This document shows positions 36,487 through 43,912 of a stretch of 64,000 nt of DNA, one piece after another. Each line of letters opens with the position of its first letter. Position 1 is the first letter of the stretch. A program made the translations under genes and the position numbers. This DNA is from Arenicella xantha (lineage in GTDB: Bacteria > Pseudomonadota > Gammaproteobacteria > Arenicellales > Arenicellaceae): positions 666,206-730,205 of the forward strand of contig NZ_QNRT01000002.1 of the NCBI RefSeq assembly GCF_003315245.1, given 5' to 3'. The notes under the pieces were generated by a model that was not told the DNA's origin, did not search any database, and worked only from the letters and a program-made list of their open reading frames with translations.

Positions 36487-37688
36487 TAGTAGTTCGCTCT
36501 CAAGTTGACACTCAACCACACCATTATTTTTTCAGCGAACGATGGGTTAGCACTGGTAATAATGACTTTAGCGAGATGCCCAAGTTGACCGACGTCTACT
36601 TGATCACGGTCTAACCCTATAATTAATTTCAGGGATAACGGGCTCGGAGAAATTGACGGCACAGCAAACCCTGCAACACTACCCTGCTCTTGCGATTGAA
36701 TTTCTCGCACGCGCCCAGTTAAAAAACGTTTGTCGTTATTAAGGTAAACACTGGCTTTATCACCGATTTCAATACTGTCCAAAAACTGGCGCGATATATA
36801 AGCCTCTACGAACATGGATTCAACATTAGCAACTTCGAACAAAACATCACCCTGTTCAACCGTCTGCCCCGCCAATATTCGCTTCTTCCAAATCAGCCCA
36901 GTTGCGGGGCTAAACACCGGATAAGCTTGACCATCTTCAACAAATTGCAAAGCATTCTGCATTTTTTGTTCGGTAGCCACCATCTCAGCTTGTAAGGTCA
37001 CACTCTGCATTTCAAGAGACCGTATTTCTTGAGCCATGAGCGCACTATCCGTCAGTTGAAAGCCCGACCCGATATCAGCACCAGTAGAATTTTGATCATT
37101 CAATGAAGCTAGTTCAGTCTTTAGGCTTAGCACCTTACGCCGCGCAGCAAGTAACTCACGCTCGGTACTTATGGCAGCTAATTTGGTCTTTTGGAACTGC
37201 GCTTGAGTGATAATGCCCTCTTGATAAAGCTCGGCTATTTGATCTTTATCTTCAGAGCGCAAGCTGATTTCGGCTTCAAGCAATGCTACTTCTTTCTGCG
37301 CTTCGCGGTAGTCAGCGGTTAAAAACACCAGTTTGTCCTGCTTAGCACCATCAAACTTATTAAGTTGTTTAGTAAGCGCTGCAACCACCGCCTCATAGTT
37401 GGTCTTAGTCTTTTGCAAGAACACCTTGTCTTGATCAATTTCTTGGCGAATCTGTTCTTGATTTCGACGTATTTTGGCGACCGTAGTACCCGCTTTAACA
37501 AGTTGCTTCTCAGCAACGTTGTCGTCACTGACAACCCCAGCGATAGGCGCATTGACCTCGTAGGTAGTGGCATTTAGTAGCGCCCTAGTGCTCGACGGAA
37601 ACAAGGGTGGCAAATACAAAGCCCAAATCGATATAATGATTAAGGTAACCGCGGTAGCAATACGAGAAAAACGAATCAACCTAGGCAT
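36486..37688 (-). CDS. HlyD/membrane-fusion-like partner of the polysaccharide synthase
   Basis: 400 residues from the ATG at 37688, chosen for the AGGAG ribosome site 7 bp upstream; an in-frame start at 37736 is weaker. N-terminal TM (RIATAVTLIIISIWALYLPP), lipoyl-like half (YEVNAPIAGVVSDDNV), long coiled coil (about 90-230), second lipoyl half and beta barrel. It should cross the periplasm and guide the growing chain, as BgsB or Alg44-like proteins do. Coupled by one base to the GT2 gene. Confidence 0.83.
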   Translation of the reverse strand: MPRLIRFSRIATAVTLIIISIWALYLPPLFPSSTRALLNATTYEVNAPIAGVVSDDNVAEKQLVKAGTTVAKIRRNQEQIRQEIDQDKVFLQKTKTNYEAVVAALTKQLNKFDGAKQDKLVFLTADYREAQKEVALLEAEISLRSEDKDQIAELYQEGIITQAQFQKTKLAAISTERELLAARRKVLSLKTELASLNDQNSTGADIGSGFQLTDSALMAQEIRSLEMQSVTLQAEMVATEQKMQNALQFVEDGQAYPVFSPATGLIWKKRILAGQTVEQGDVLFEVANVESMFVEAYISRQFLDSIEIGDKASVYLNNDKRFLTGRVREIQSQEQGSVAGFAVPSISPSPLSLKLIIGLDRDQVDVGQLGHLAKVIITSANPSFAEKIMVWLSVNLRANY

Positions 37689-37793
37689 AAATAACTCCTC
37701 GCGGGCTAACTCGCCACGCCGCACCACTAAATACAAAACAAACGATCTGCGATAATTGGCAGCTTTGAGATAATCGATAGCTAAGCAACATAC

Positions 37794-38339
37794 TTAGGAT
37801 TGCCTCCACGACTCGAACAACGCAACGGTATTGCGCGTAGGCCACTGCCCATCTTCTATTGCTTGTTCAGGCAGAGATAAAACAGCAGGCAAACTTACAA
37901 GCCCTATATCTGGACTCTTGCAAAGCGAAGCTACGGTGTGTTCTTGAAGGAAGAATTCAGGCTCATCCAATGACTGAATATTCGACTCAACACTAATGCT
38001 GTATTGTTGAGTTTTAGCAACCGCGGGTTTATCAGCCAACGCTGAGTCAAAACAAGACAGACTCGCATATAGCTCACTGCAACGCGCACCTAATCCGGCA
38101 TCCATTGCCTGATGCAGCAACACCGAACTAGAGGTAGCGTCGCTATCTTTAGTTCGGACATAGTCATAAAACCCTAAAAGCTCACCTGCACAAGCATTGC
38201 TGTGTGCAAACAAACCACTACCCAACATCAACAAGCACACGCCAACGAAGCGTGTGCGAGTACCCACGTACTTAAATAAGACCACTTTTTCCCCACCCCA
38301 CTTGAGTAATGCGCGAGACATCGTGCAAGTGTTTAACAC
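37794..38339 (-). CDS. Periplasmic protein of unknown function, upstream of the exopolysaccharide genes
   Basis: Up to 181 residues from a GTG at 38339; an ATG at 38321 is the alternative start. The signal peptide (FVGVCLLMLGSGLFAHSNACAGE) is clear. The mature part has several Cys (RCSELYASLSCFDSAL, ASLCKSPD), perhaps disulfide-bonded. I recognise no family. It is 105 bp upstream of the HlyD-like gene on the same strand, so it may belong to the same operon. Confidence 0.5.
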   Translation of the reverse strand: MLNTCTMSRALLKWGGEKVVLFKYVGTRTRFVGVCLLMLGSGLFAHSNACAGELLGFYDYVRTKDSDATSSSVLLHQAMDAGLGARCSELYASLSCFDSALADKPAVAKTQQYSISVESNIQSLDEPEFFLQEHTVASLCKSPDIGLVSLPAVLSLPEQAIEDGQWPTRNTVALFESWRQS

Positions 38340-38620
38340 AAATTCATTATCGACACACCAACCCTACTTGACCTGTCGAACTACGGCTAATCAAATCATA
38401 GCTCTAATGTTAAACAAAGATCACTCGACCTTAGTCTGAACCTAAGCAGTATATAGGGTCACTAATCGCTAAGCTACAAATCTAACAATGGCCATAAAAT
38501 ATCAATCGCGCAAGCGCAGTCGAGTAGTAAGTGGTAACACGCAAAACAATTTGCTGTGTAGCAACGGGAGTTAATCAATCCTTGAATTCTTGCGTGGTTA
38601 ACGGTAGCTTGGCATATAGC

Positions 38621-38813
38621 AAATATCCATGCAGACTGGATATTTACTCTTTAAAGTTATATTTTTCAACAACTTAGATAAAATAGCGCAAATAAAATAT
38701 CACGTCACAATGACTGGATATTTATTATTAAAAATTCTAACTCATTGATTTTAAAGGATTAACCGTGACCATAGAAAAAATATCCAGGCAAAAAATATCC
38801 AGTCATCGTGACG
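38621..38813. repeat. Cluster of AAATATCCA(GTC) repeats and hairpins upstream of the reverse transcriptase
   Basis: The 12-mer AAATATCCAGTC or its close forms occurs at 38621, 38778 and 38793 (plus) and its complement GACTGGATATTT at 38634 and 38712. 38621-38645 is a perfect 9-bp hairpin. CGTCACAATGACTGGATATTT (38703-38723, one base over the quoting limit: 21 bp) pairs with 38793-38813 at 20 of 21 positions. 38694-38723 also folds on itself. It could be an RNA made upstream of the reverse transcriptase, or recombinase or regulator sites. Confidence 0.75.
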
Positions 38814-38832
38814 GATAATAAAACTGTTAGAA
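38735..38832 (+). other. attC-like left boundary of the cassette array
   Basis: TTCTAAC (38735-38741) and GTTAGAA (38826-38832) are exact complements 98 bp apart, in the RYYYAAC/GTTRRRY arrangement of attC. Inside, ATTAACCGTGACCAT (38758-38772) pairs with ATCGTGACGGATAAT (38805-38819) with three mismatches. Spacing of the arms is unequal, so it may be a divergent attC or an attI-like site. GTTAGAA also complements the R'' box of the next attC at 40445, as expected for the reverse transcriptase cassette. Confidence 0.55.
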
Positions 38833-38870
38833 GGCCTGATCAGGTTAATCGCAAAGGATATAATTTATAA

Positions 38871-40487
38871 ATGCTAAAAGAACTGCTCGAAAAAGGATAT
38901 TTCCCAAGCGAATTACCTGCGCCATTTACCACGCGGGACTATGCTGCCGCCATATGTGCCCCATCGTTACCGTCGAGCCACCCATATACATTTGGAAAAA
39001 AAGGACCGAAGTACAATTCTAAGTGCGCCGTTTTCAATTTGGCTAGAAGGGGTAAACTTAGAAGGACACTATCAATTCCAAATCCGATAAATTATTACCA
39101 TTCGGCTAAGTCCATTGCGGATAATTGGGTAGATATTGAAGCTCACTATTTGAAATCGAACCAATCCTTAAGCAGGCCTGTAGTTGATACGCATCGTGCA
39201 TTGGGCTGGGAAAAGGGCTTTGCTAAGCTTTCTGACTCTAAGCTAAGAACTAGATCCGCATCGAAGTATATCCTCCAAGCCGATATTAGTAATTTTTACC
39301 CGTCAATTTATACGCATAGCATCCCTTGGGCGCTACATACAAAGTCTGTTGCCAAAAAGAATTTTGCTTTTTCAGCAAATATCGGTAATCAGATTGACGC
39401 ACATATCAGAAATTGCCAAGAGATGCAGACCAAGGGTGTGCCAATTGGGCCAGATTCTTCATTCGCAATTGCAGAAATTGTGATGACATCAATTGATGAA
39501 ATGTTGGTTCCAATTGTAGGTGACAAGTACCATCGCTATATAGATGACTTTGAGTTTGGTTGTAGCTCTTATCAGCAGGCTGAAACAACACTGGGTAGGC
39601 TACAAGAAATACTAGAACAGTTTGAATTAACACTTAATTCGTCAAAAACTAAAATCATTGACTCGCCATGTTCACTAGACCCTATTTGGCTACATGAGCT
39701 AAAGAACTACAGGTTTCGTAACGGGCAAACGCAACAGAGAAATGATTTCCTTCATTACTTCGATTTAGTAATGGACTATCTTGCAAAGTATCCAGACGAT
39801 CCTATAGTAAAGTACGCCATCCTTAAGTCTTCCTCCCGATTAATTTATTCTGCGAACTGGCCTGCTTACCAAAGTATCATATTACAGTGGGCAATTGCTG
39901 AACCAGGAATTCTGCCAATCGCATTAGATTTCATTAAATTCTATGAAAATACCGGCTTTGCTATAGATAAAGATGAATTACAAGAAACTTTAGAATTCCT
40001 AATAACCGAGCACGCTCCGATGGGGCATACCAGCGAAGTCTCATATGCCATATTTGGCATGATCTTATTCGGAGTTAATTTTTCTACAAACATAGTTGGC
40101 ATCATTGAATCAGTAGAGAATCCTATTGTTGCCTTACTTACACTGGATGCTCAGCAGCAGGGCCTTATTTCTAGTTCGCATACATTCGGCTTGTGGCAGT
40201 CCTTGATGAATCCGGCAGAGCTAAAAACCTCAAATTGGTTGCTCGCATATGAGGCGTTGATTAAAGGTTGGCTACCATCTGCAACTGGCTCTGATTACAT
40301 CAAAACTGATGATGGCTTTAAGTACTTGCAAAGTAAAAACGTACAGTTTTACGACCATTTACTTATATCGTCTTATTTGCCTTCGGATAAATATTGGGCA
40401 CTGAAAGATATTACACCTGAGCAGCTAAAGTACGTGCTAGAGCCTTCTAACAATGCGCTCCAGCCGACTTCGTACCTCGGCGGCTGA
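38871..40487 (+). CDS. Unknown-group (UG/Abi-like) reverse transcriptase, probable antiphage gene carried in an integron cassette
   Basis: 538 residues. RT motifs are intact: motif A LQADISNFYPS (Asp138), motif B GVPIGPDSSFAIAE (about 189-202), motif C YHRYIDDFEF (Asp225, Asp226), and a motif D-like LNSSKTKI. The N-terminus (EKGYFPSELPAPFTTRDYAA) and RRTLSIPNP precede the palm. The C-terminal 260 residues are all-helical, resembling the HEAT-like repeats of Abi and class 2 UG reverse transcriptases. No retron msr/msd or group II intron parts are seen. The last 14 residues are encoded by the attC site, a common feature of cassette genes. The UG class cannot be fixed by eye. Confidence 0.85.
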   Translation: MLKELLEKGYFPSELPAPFTTRDYAAAICAPSLPSSHPYTFGKKGPKYNSKCAVFNLARRGKLRRTLSIPNPINYYHSAKSIADNWVDIEAHYLKSNQSLSRPVVDTHRALGWEKGFAKLSDSKLRTRSASKYILQADISNFYPSIYTHSIPWALHTKSVAKKNFAFSANIGNQIDAHIRNCQEMQTKGVPIGPDSSFAIAEIVMTSIDEMLVPIVGDKYHRYIDDFEFGCSSYQQAETTLGRLQEILEQFELTLNSSKTKIIDSPCSLDPIWLHELKNYRFRNGQTQQRNDFLHYFDLVMDYLAKYPDDPIVKYAILKSSSRLIYSANWPAYQSIILQWAIAEPGILPIALDFIKFYENTGFAIDKDELQETLEFLITEHAPMGHTSEVSYAIFGMILFGVNFSTNIVGIIESVENPIVALLTLDAQQQGLISSSHTFGLWQSLMNPAELKTSNWLLAYEALIKGWLPSATGSDYIKTDDGFKYLQSKNVQFYDHLLISSYLPSDKYWALKDITPEQLKYVLEPSNNALQPTSYLGG

Positions 40488-40501
40488 GCTTGGCGTTAGA
40501 T
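40445..40501 (+). other. attC recombination site 1 (57 bp), end of the RT cassette
   Basis: R'' TTCTAAC (40445-40451) and R' GTTAGAT (40495-40501). The arms GCTCCAGCCG and CGGCTGAGC pair with one unpaired C, the extrahelical base expected in attC hairpins. The RT reading frame ends inside it. R' provides the left end of the next cassette. Confidence 0.88.
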
Positions 40502-40506
40502 TTACA

Positions 40507-41106
40507 ATGATTCGCATACTCCAGTTTATTATTCTTACTTGTTTTAACACTTCAGTTTTTGGCCATGAAAATAAAAGCTTGTCTTCAGCTCTAGATGTCC
40601 ATAATTATTGCTTTATCTCTATTTCTGAAATGGCAGATAAAAGCTATATAGATGCTCAGACTATTTTAGAGCGATGTATGACTGAAAAAGTCTTAGATGA
40701 ATATATAGCTCTTTTAGCACTTCAATTTGTTTTCGCTACTAGCTTTAATGAGGAGATTTCGAAAGAATCTATAGATAGACATTTTAAAGAAATTTTTAGC
40801 CATCCGATTGAATCACTCTCCGATAAAAACACTGATAGATTTTCACCAGAAAACCTTGGAGAAATTTCTGTCAAGCTCGGCAAATTCTTAAGGAAAACCG
40901 AAAACGCAAAAAAGGGCGGTTCTAGTATTGATAGACTCAATAAAGAAAGTGAATCTAAACCCTACCTCCCTCCAGATTTAGATGATGTCATGATCATTGA
41001 TCAAACTAAGACAATGATTAATTATGGCGGTTTCGTATATGAATATAAATCAATCAATAATCAATGGAAAATAAATGGGTTTGAACAAGAGAAATCTAAC
41101 AAGTAA
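40507..41106 (+). CDS. Cassette-encoded exported protein of unknown function (199 residues)
   Basis: Starts at the ATG at 40507, six bases after the R' box; an upstream frame from 40453 reads through the attC and is not real. Signal peptide (MIRILQFIILTCFNTSVFGH). The mature chain is helical and charged, ending in a beta stretch (MINYGGFVYEYKSINNQWKI). I know no family. Base composition is clearly more A/T-rich than the flanking chromosome, supporting import as a cassette. The stop lies inside attC site 2. Confidence 0.65.
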   Translation: MIRILQFIILTCFNTSVFGHENKSLSSALDVHNYCFISISEMADKSYIDAQTILERCMTEKVLDEYIALLALQFVFATSFNEEISKESIDRHFKEIFSHPIESLSDKNTDRFSPENLGEISVKLGKFLRKTENAKKGGSSIDRLNKESESKPYLPPDLDDVMIIDQTKTMINYGGFVYEYKSINNQWKINGFEQEKSNK

Positions 41107-41157
41107 CCAAAGTTCACTGCGCAGCAAGTTGCTCCGCCCCTTGGCTTGGCGTTATTG
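41094..41157 (+). other. attC recombination site 2 (64 bp)
   Basis: R'' ATCTAAC (41094-41100), exact complement of the R' box at 40495, and R' GTTATTG (41151-41157). Inner arms ACCAAAG and CTTGGCT can pair, and a central GCAGCAAGTTGCT hairpin follows. R' departs from the GTTRRRY consensus but matches the next cassette's R'' exactly. Confidence 0.85.
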
Positions 41158-41172
41158 TGATCTCGGAGTAAT

Positions 41173-41586
41173 ATGAATAGGCTATTTTATCTTTTAATTC
41201 TCATGGTTTCTTTTAGTAATAACCTTCTTGCTGCTGGTGAAAGTGTTTTGGGGGAATGGGAAACGACTGATCAATATGGCTATGGGTATATGATAATTGA
41301 GTCTGAAAAAAAGGGGAAAATAGTCTTTTATGGTACTTTTTCGGCGAATGAATTTATTGAAGTTGAGCTAACTGACTTCGAGAAAACGGAGGACGGTTTT
41401 GATCTGAAAATGGAACTTAAAGACGACTTGTCGACTATTATTTCAGGAACAGGTTCATACAGTGATCATATGCTCTGTTTAAAGGTAAATCGTCCTGAAG
41501 AACCTAACCTTATGTGTTTTATGCGCCCAGAGAGAGTTAATTTATTAAGGGAGAAAGCAATTAATGAGCATGAAAAAACACAATAA
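41173..41586 (+). CDS. Cassette-encoded small exported beta-barrel-like protein of unknown function
   Basis: 137 residues with a signal peptide (MNRLFYLLILMVSFSNNLLA). The mature part has the pattern LGEWETTDQYGYGYMIIES ... GKIVFYGTFSANEF, then SGTGSYSDHMLCLKV, resembling small lipocalin-like beta proteins, but I cannot name it. Two Cys (MLCLKV, LMCFMR) may form a disulfide. A/T-rich like its neighbour. It begins 16 bp after attC site 2, and its stop overlaps attC site 3. Confidence 0.65.
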   Translation: MNRLFYLLILMVSFSNNLLAAGESVLGEWETTDQYGYGYMIIESEKKGKIVFYGTFSANEFIEVELTDFEKTEDGFDLKMELKDDLSTIISGTGSYSDHMLCLKVNRPEEPNLMCFMRPERVNLLREKAINEHEKTQ

Positions 41587-41659
41587 CAAGTTCCAAAACT
41601 ACCGCTCCCTGCGGTCGCTCGGACGCGTTTACAACGCGCCCGTTTGAAAGGCGTTAGAA
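41581..41659 (+). other. attC recombination site 3 (79 bp)
   Basis: R'' CAATAAC (41581-41587), exact complement of the R' box GTTATTG at 41151, and R' GTTAGAA (41653-41659). Arms TTCCAAAAC and GTTTGAA pair; the loop holds two GC-rich hairpins (ACCGC..GCGGT and ACGCG..CGCG). Confidence 0.88.
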
Positions 41660-41924
41660 ACCTGAGAGTAATAACCTACTAGCATTGGCCTTGAAAAACA
41701 GGCCATTAAACGCTTGCTGGTCCCGTTCTGTGGGCGTTAAAGCGCATTCAGGGATCTTATTTTACAGCACCTAAATAGATTAGGAATTCTAGAATTTCGG
41801 ATTGAGCAGAAGTTGTTCAATTTTCGTGATTTGGTGACAATAAACAAGCCCATTGAACCTTTTGTTGAATCAGCGCAACTAATTCATGTACGACATATTT
41901 TTTTCTGCATGCGAGCATTGATCA

Positions 41925-43430
41925 ATGATTAAAGTAAGAACCATTCAACTTCAGCACCTTCCCCATTCAAAGCTAAGGTCATTCTTGATTATTTTTGCCA
42001 GTGTCATGGCGATGGTATTCATTAGTAGCGTGAAGGCGCAAGATGCGGGCGTAAAGAACCGTGTGCTAACGACCACCCAAGGCAAGTTAAGCAGCCCGGT
42101 TATTACTCCCAATGGCCAGTCTGTTCTATTTCTGGATAGACCAGGCGGTGGCAGCACGACTGAACTATTTAGTATACCGATACGTGGTGGAACGCCGACC
42201 CTGTTGAACCCAAGTTTAGTTACTGGCGGTAACATTGAAAGATTTCTGCTTACGCCCGATGGTCAACAAATCGTGTATCTCGCCGACCAACTCGTCGACA
42301 ATAAAATGGAACTTTTTATTATGCCGGTCACGGGGGGCGTGGCAACCCGTTTAAACGCGTTCACCGACAGCGATGACGTTAGCGATTTCGCTATTTCCCT
42401 CGATGGACATTACGTTATCTATGAGACCAATTTTGGTGCGGGAGATCTATTCAGCCTTGAACTGAGCACTGGAAACATTGTAAATCTGACGTCTGGGCTA
42501 CCCAGTGCATTTCCAAGAATCTCCGACTTTAAAGTCGATCCAACCAGCCGGCGTGTAATTTTCATCACGTTCAGTGCCGGATTCAGTCGCAACGCTATTT
42601 TTAGTGTGGACCTGGATGGTCAAAATCGTGTTAGATTGAGTGTGGATACTTCTGACGATACTGCCATTTTTTCAGAATTTTTAGTGACCGGAGATGGTGG
42701 TCACGTAGTGTACGCTATCGCCGACAGGTTCACTGGCCAGGCAATCGAGCTTTTTAGCGTGCCGGTGGATGGTGGTCTGGCGTCTAAAAGTTTGACTCCG
42801 CGGGTCACACGAGATCAATCATATCGCAGATTAAGACTCACTCCAGATAACGCTTTTGTTATTCTACTGAGCAATTTGTTATCAGAGAATGGCTCCGTGG
42901 AGCTACTGAAGGTACCGGTGTTTACTAACCAACCGATCGAGCGGCTAAACCAAGTGTTTGACAACAACTTCTCGAGCGTAAACTATCTAGAGGTCAGCCC
43001 AGATGGACGCTTTGTGGTTTACATAGCAGACAGCCAAGTCCCGTTCCAGGAAAGTCTGTTTCAAGTCTCTGTGGACGGTGGAACACCAATCCAGCTTAAC
43101 CAGCCTGGCACGGGGCATGAAGTGGCATTTAACTTTGCCGTATCCCCAGATAGTCAATGGGTCGTCTATGTGGAGGAAGTTGACAAGACGACAGATCAAT
43201 TGCAACTCTTTGCTGCGCCAATGACCGGTGGTGAGATACTGACTCTTAGCGAACCAATCTCGGATGAGGATGAAAACGATTTTGAGTTTGTCTTCAGCAA
43301 TGATTCTCAAAAAATTATTTCTCTCTCGCCAAATCTAGATCAATTGTTTTTGTCCGAGATTACGCTGGAACAATCATTGTGCGTGGTGATTCCAACACAG
43401 AACGAAAAAGTGGTGTCTTTTTGTTTGTAA
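41925..43430 (+). CDS. Secreted TolB/DPP-like beta-propeller protein with C-x14-C-L tail, in the cassette array
   Basis: 501 residues with a signal peptide ending near SSVKAQD. The body holds about seven WD/PD40-type repeats: TPDGQQIVYLADQ, SLDGHYVIYETN, SPDGRFVVYIAD and SPDSQWVVYVEE, each about 50-60 residues, as in TolB-like propellers. It ends CVVIPTQNEKVVSFCL, the same gap-free tail as the proteins at 7503 and 21223. It lies between attC sites 3 and 4, although the distance to its own right end is long and no R'' box matching GTTAGAA was found right after it. It could be a cassette gene or a host gene trapped by array decay. Confidence 0.85.
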   Translation: MIKVRTIQLQHLPHSKLRSFLIIFASVMAMVFISSVKAQDAGVKNRVLTTTQGKLSSPVITPNGQSVLFLDRPGGGSTTELFSIPIRGGTPTLLNPSLVTGGNIERFLLTPDGQQIVYLADQLVDNKMELFIMPVTGGVATRLNAFTDSDDVSDFAISLDGHYVIYETNFGAGDLFSLELSTGNIVNLTSGLPSAFPRISDFKVDPTSRRVIFITFSAGFSRNAIFSVDLDGQNRVRLSVDTSDDTAIFSEFLVTGDGGHVVYAIADRFTGQAIELFSVPVDGGLASKSLTPRVTRDQSYRRLRLTPDNAFVILLSNLLSENGSVELLKVPVFTNQPIERLNQVFDNNFSSVNYLEVSPDGRFVVYIADSQVPFQESLFQVSVDGGTPIQLNQPGTGHEVAFNFAVSPDSQWVVYVEEVDKTTDQLQLFAAPMTGGEILTLSEPISDEDENDFEFVFSNDSQKIISLSPNLDQLFLSEITLEQSLCVVIPTQNEKVVSFCL

Positions 43431-43615
43431 GCACTCGGTAGTTGTAGATCGTGCGCAAACCAAGACGAGTAGATATGAACACCTACTTTAGAGCCCTAAA
43501 GCGCGCCTCTTCTTGAAGCGTTATAAGTATTAAGTACTCAAAAAGCTAGCTCATAGTTATGAATCGAATGATTTATGAAATAATTCTAAGCGATGGTGAC
43601 AAGATTTTCTGAAGA

Positions 43616-43821
43616 TGGTGTACCCCCTCAGATCTCAAAGTAAGTCTTGGCAAAGTAGTAAGCCATGCTAGTAATTCTCATCGCCCAGTTCTCTTAACCA
43701 GTCGGGGCGCGGGGTAGCCGTGGTGCAAGGTTTAGAGCAGTTCGAGAGAAACGGTGAAGAACTTGCCTTTGTAAAAGCTCTAACGTAGGGCTTAATGGAA
43801 ATGGAAGAAGGTAAAACATAA
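43616..43821 (+). pseudogene. Decayed Phd/YefM-type antitoxin in the last cassette
   Basis: Two frames together give the Phd-like sequence TPSDLKVSLGKVVSHA, then RPVLLTSRG, and after a frameshift near 43710 GVAVVQGLEQFERNGEELA, then FVKALT, a TAG (43786-43788), and GLMEMEEGKT with TAA at 43819. The order of helix, VLLTSRG strand, VAVV strand and helix fits a Phd fold. No start codon remains in the first frame. Toxin-antitoxin cassettes are common in chromosomal integrons; no toxin gene is seen, so the pair appears lost or the toxin deleted. Confidence 0.6.
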
Positions 43822-43883
43822 CAAGGCAAACACTTCCGCTTGGCTTATACGCGGTTCCCACGCCCGTGCTCGCGGCGTTAGGC
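43816..43883 (+). other. attC recombination site 4 (68 bp), right end of array
   Basis: R'' ACATAAC (43816-43822) overlaps the antitoxin stop; R' GTTAGGC (43877-43883) is a perfect GTTRRRY box. Its R'' complement, GTTATGT, matches GTTATGA at 43556-43562 in 6 of 7 bases, suggesting the antitoxin cassette began there. Beyond this point the Hsp70-like gene runs on the other strand. Confidence 0.82.
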
Positions 43884-43912
43884 ATTATTTCACCAAATTA
43901 GCTAAATTAAGC

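Noticed and set aside
38480-38576. Possible further attC (ATCTAAC ... GTTAATC) left of the array
   Set aside because: The arms between the boxes do not pair, and the boxes are not complementary enough; chance match is likely.
38735-38832. Retron msr/msd RNA upstream of the reverse transcriptase
   Set aside because: The repeats lack the msr/msd inverted repeat with branching G and the RT lacks the retron NAXXH and VTG motifs; a different RNA remains possible.
41669-41742. Possible attC between site 3 and the propeller gene (TAATAAC ... GTTAAAG)
   Set aside because: The two boxes are not complementary and neither matches the adjacent cassette ends, although a GGCCTTG/CAGGCC hairpin lies within.
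43694-43885. 63-residue minus-strand frame over attC site 4
   Set aside because: It is antisense to the antitoxin remnant and runs through the attC; no ribosome site or motif.
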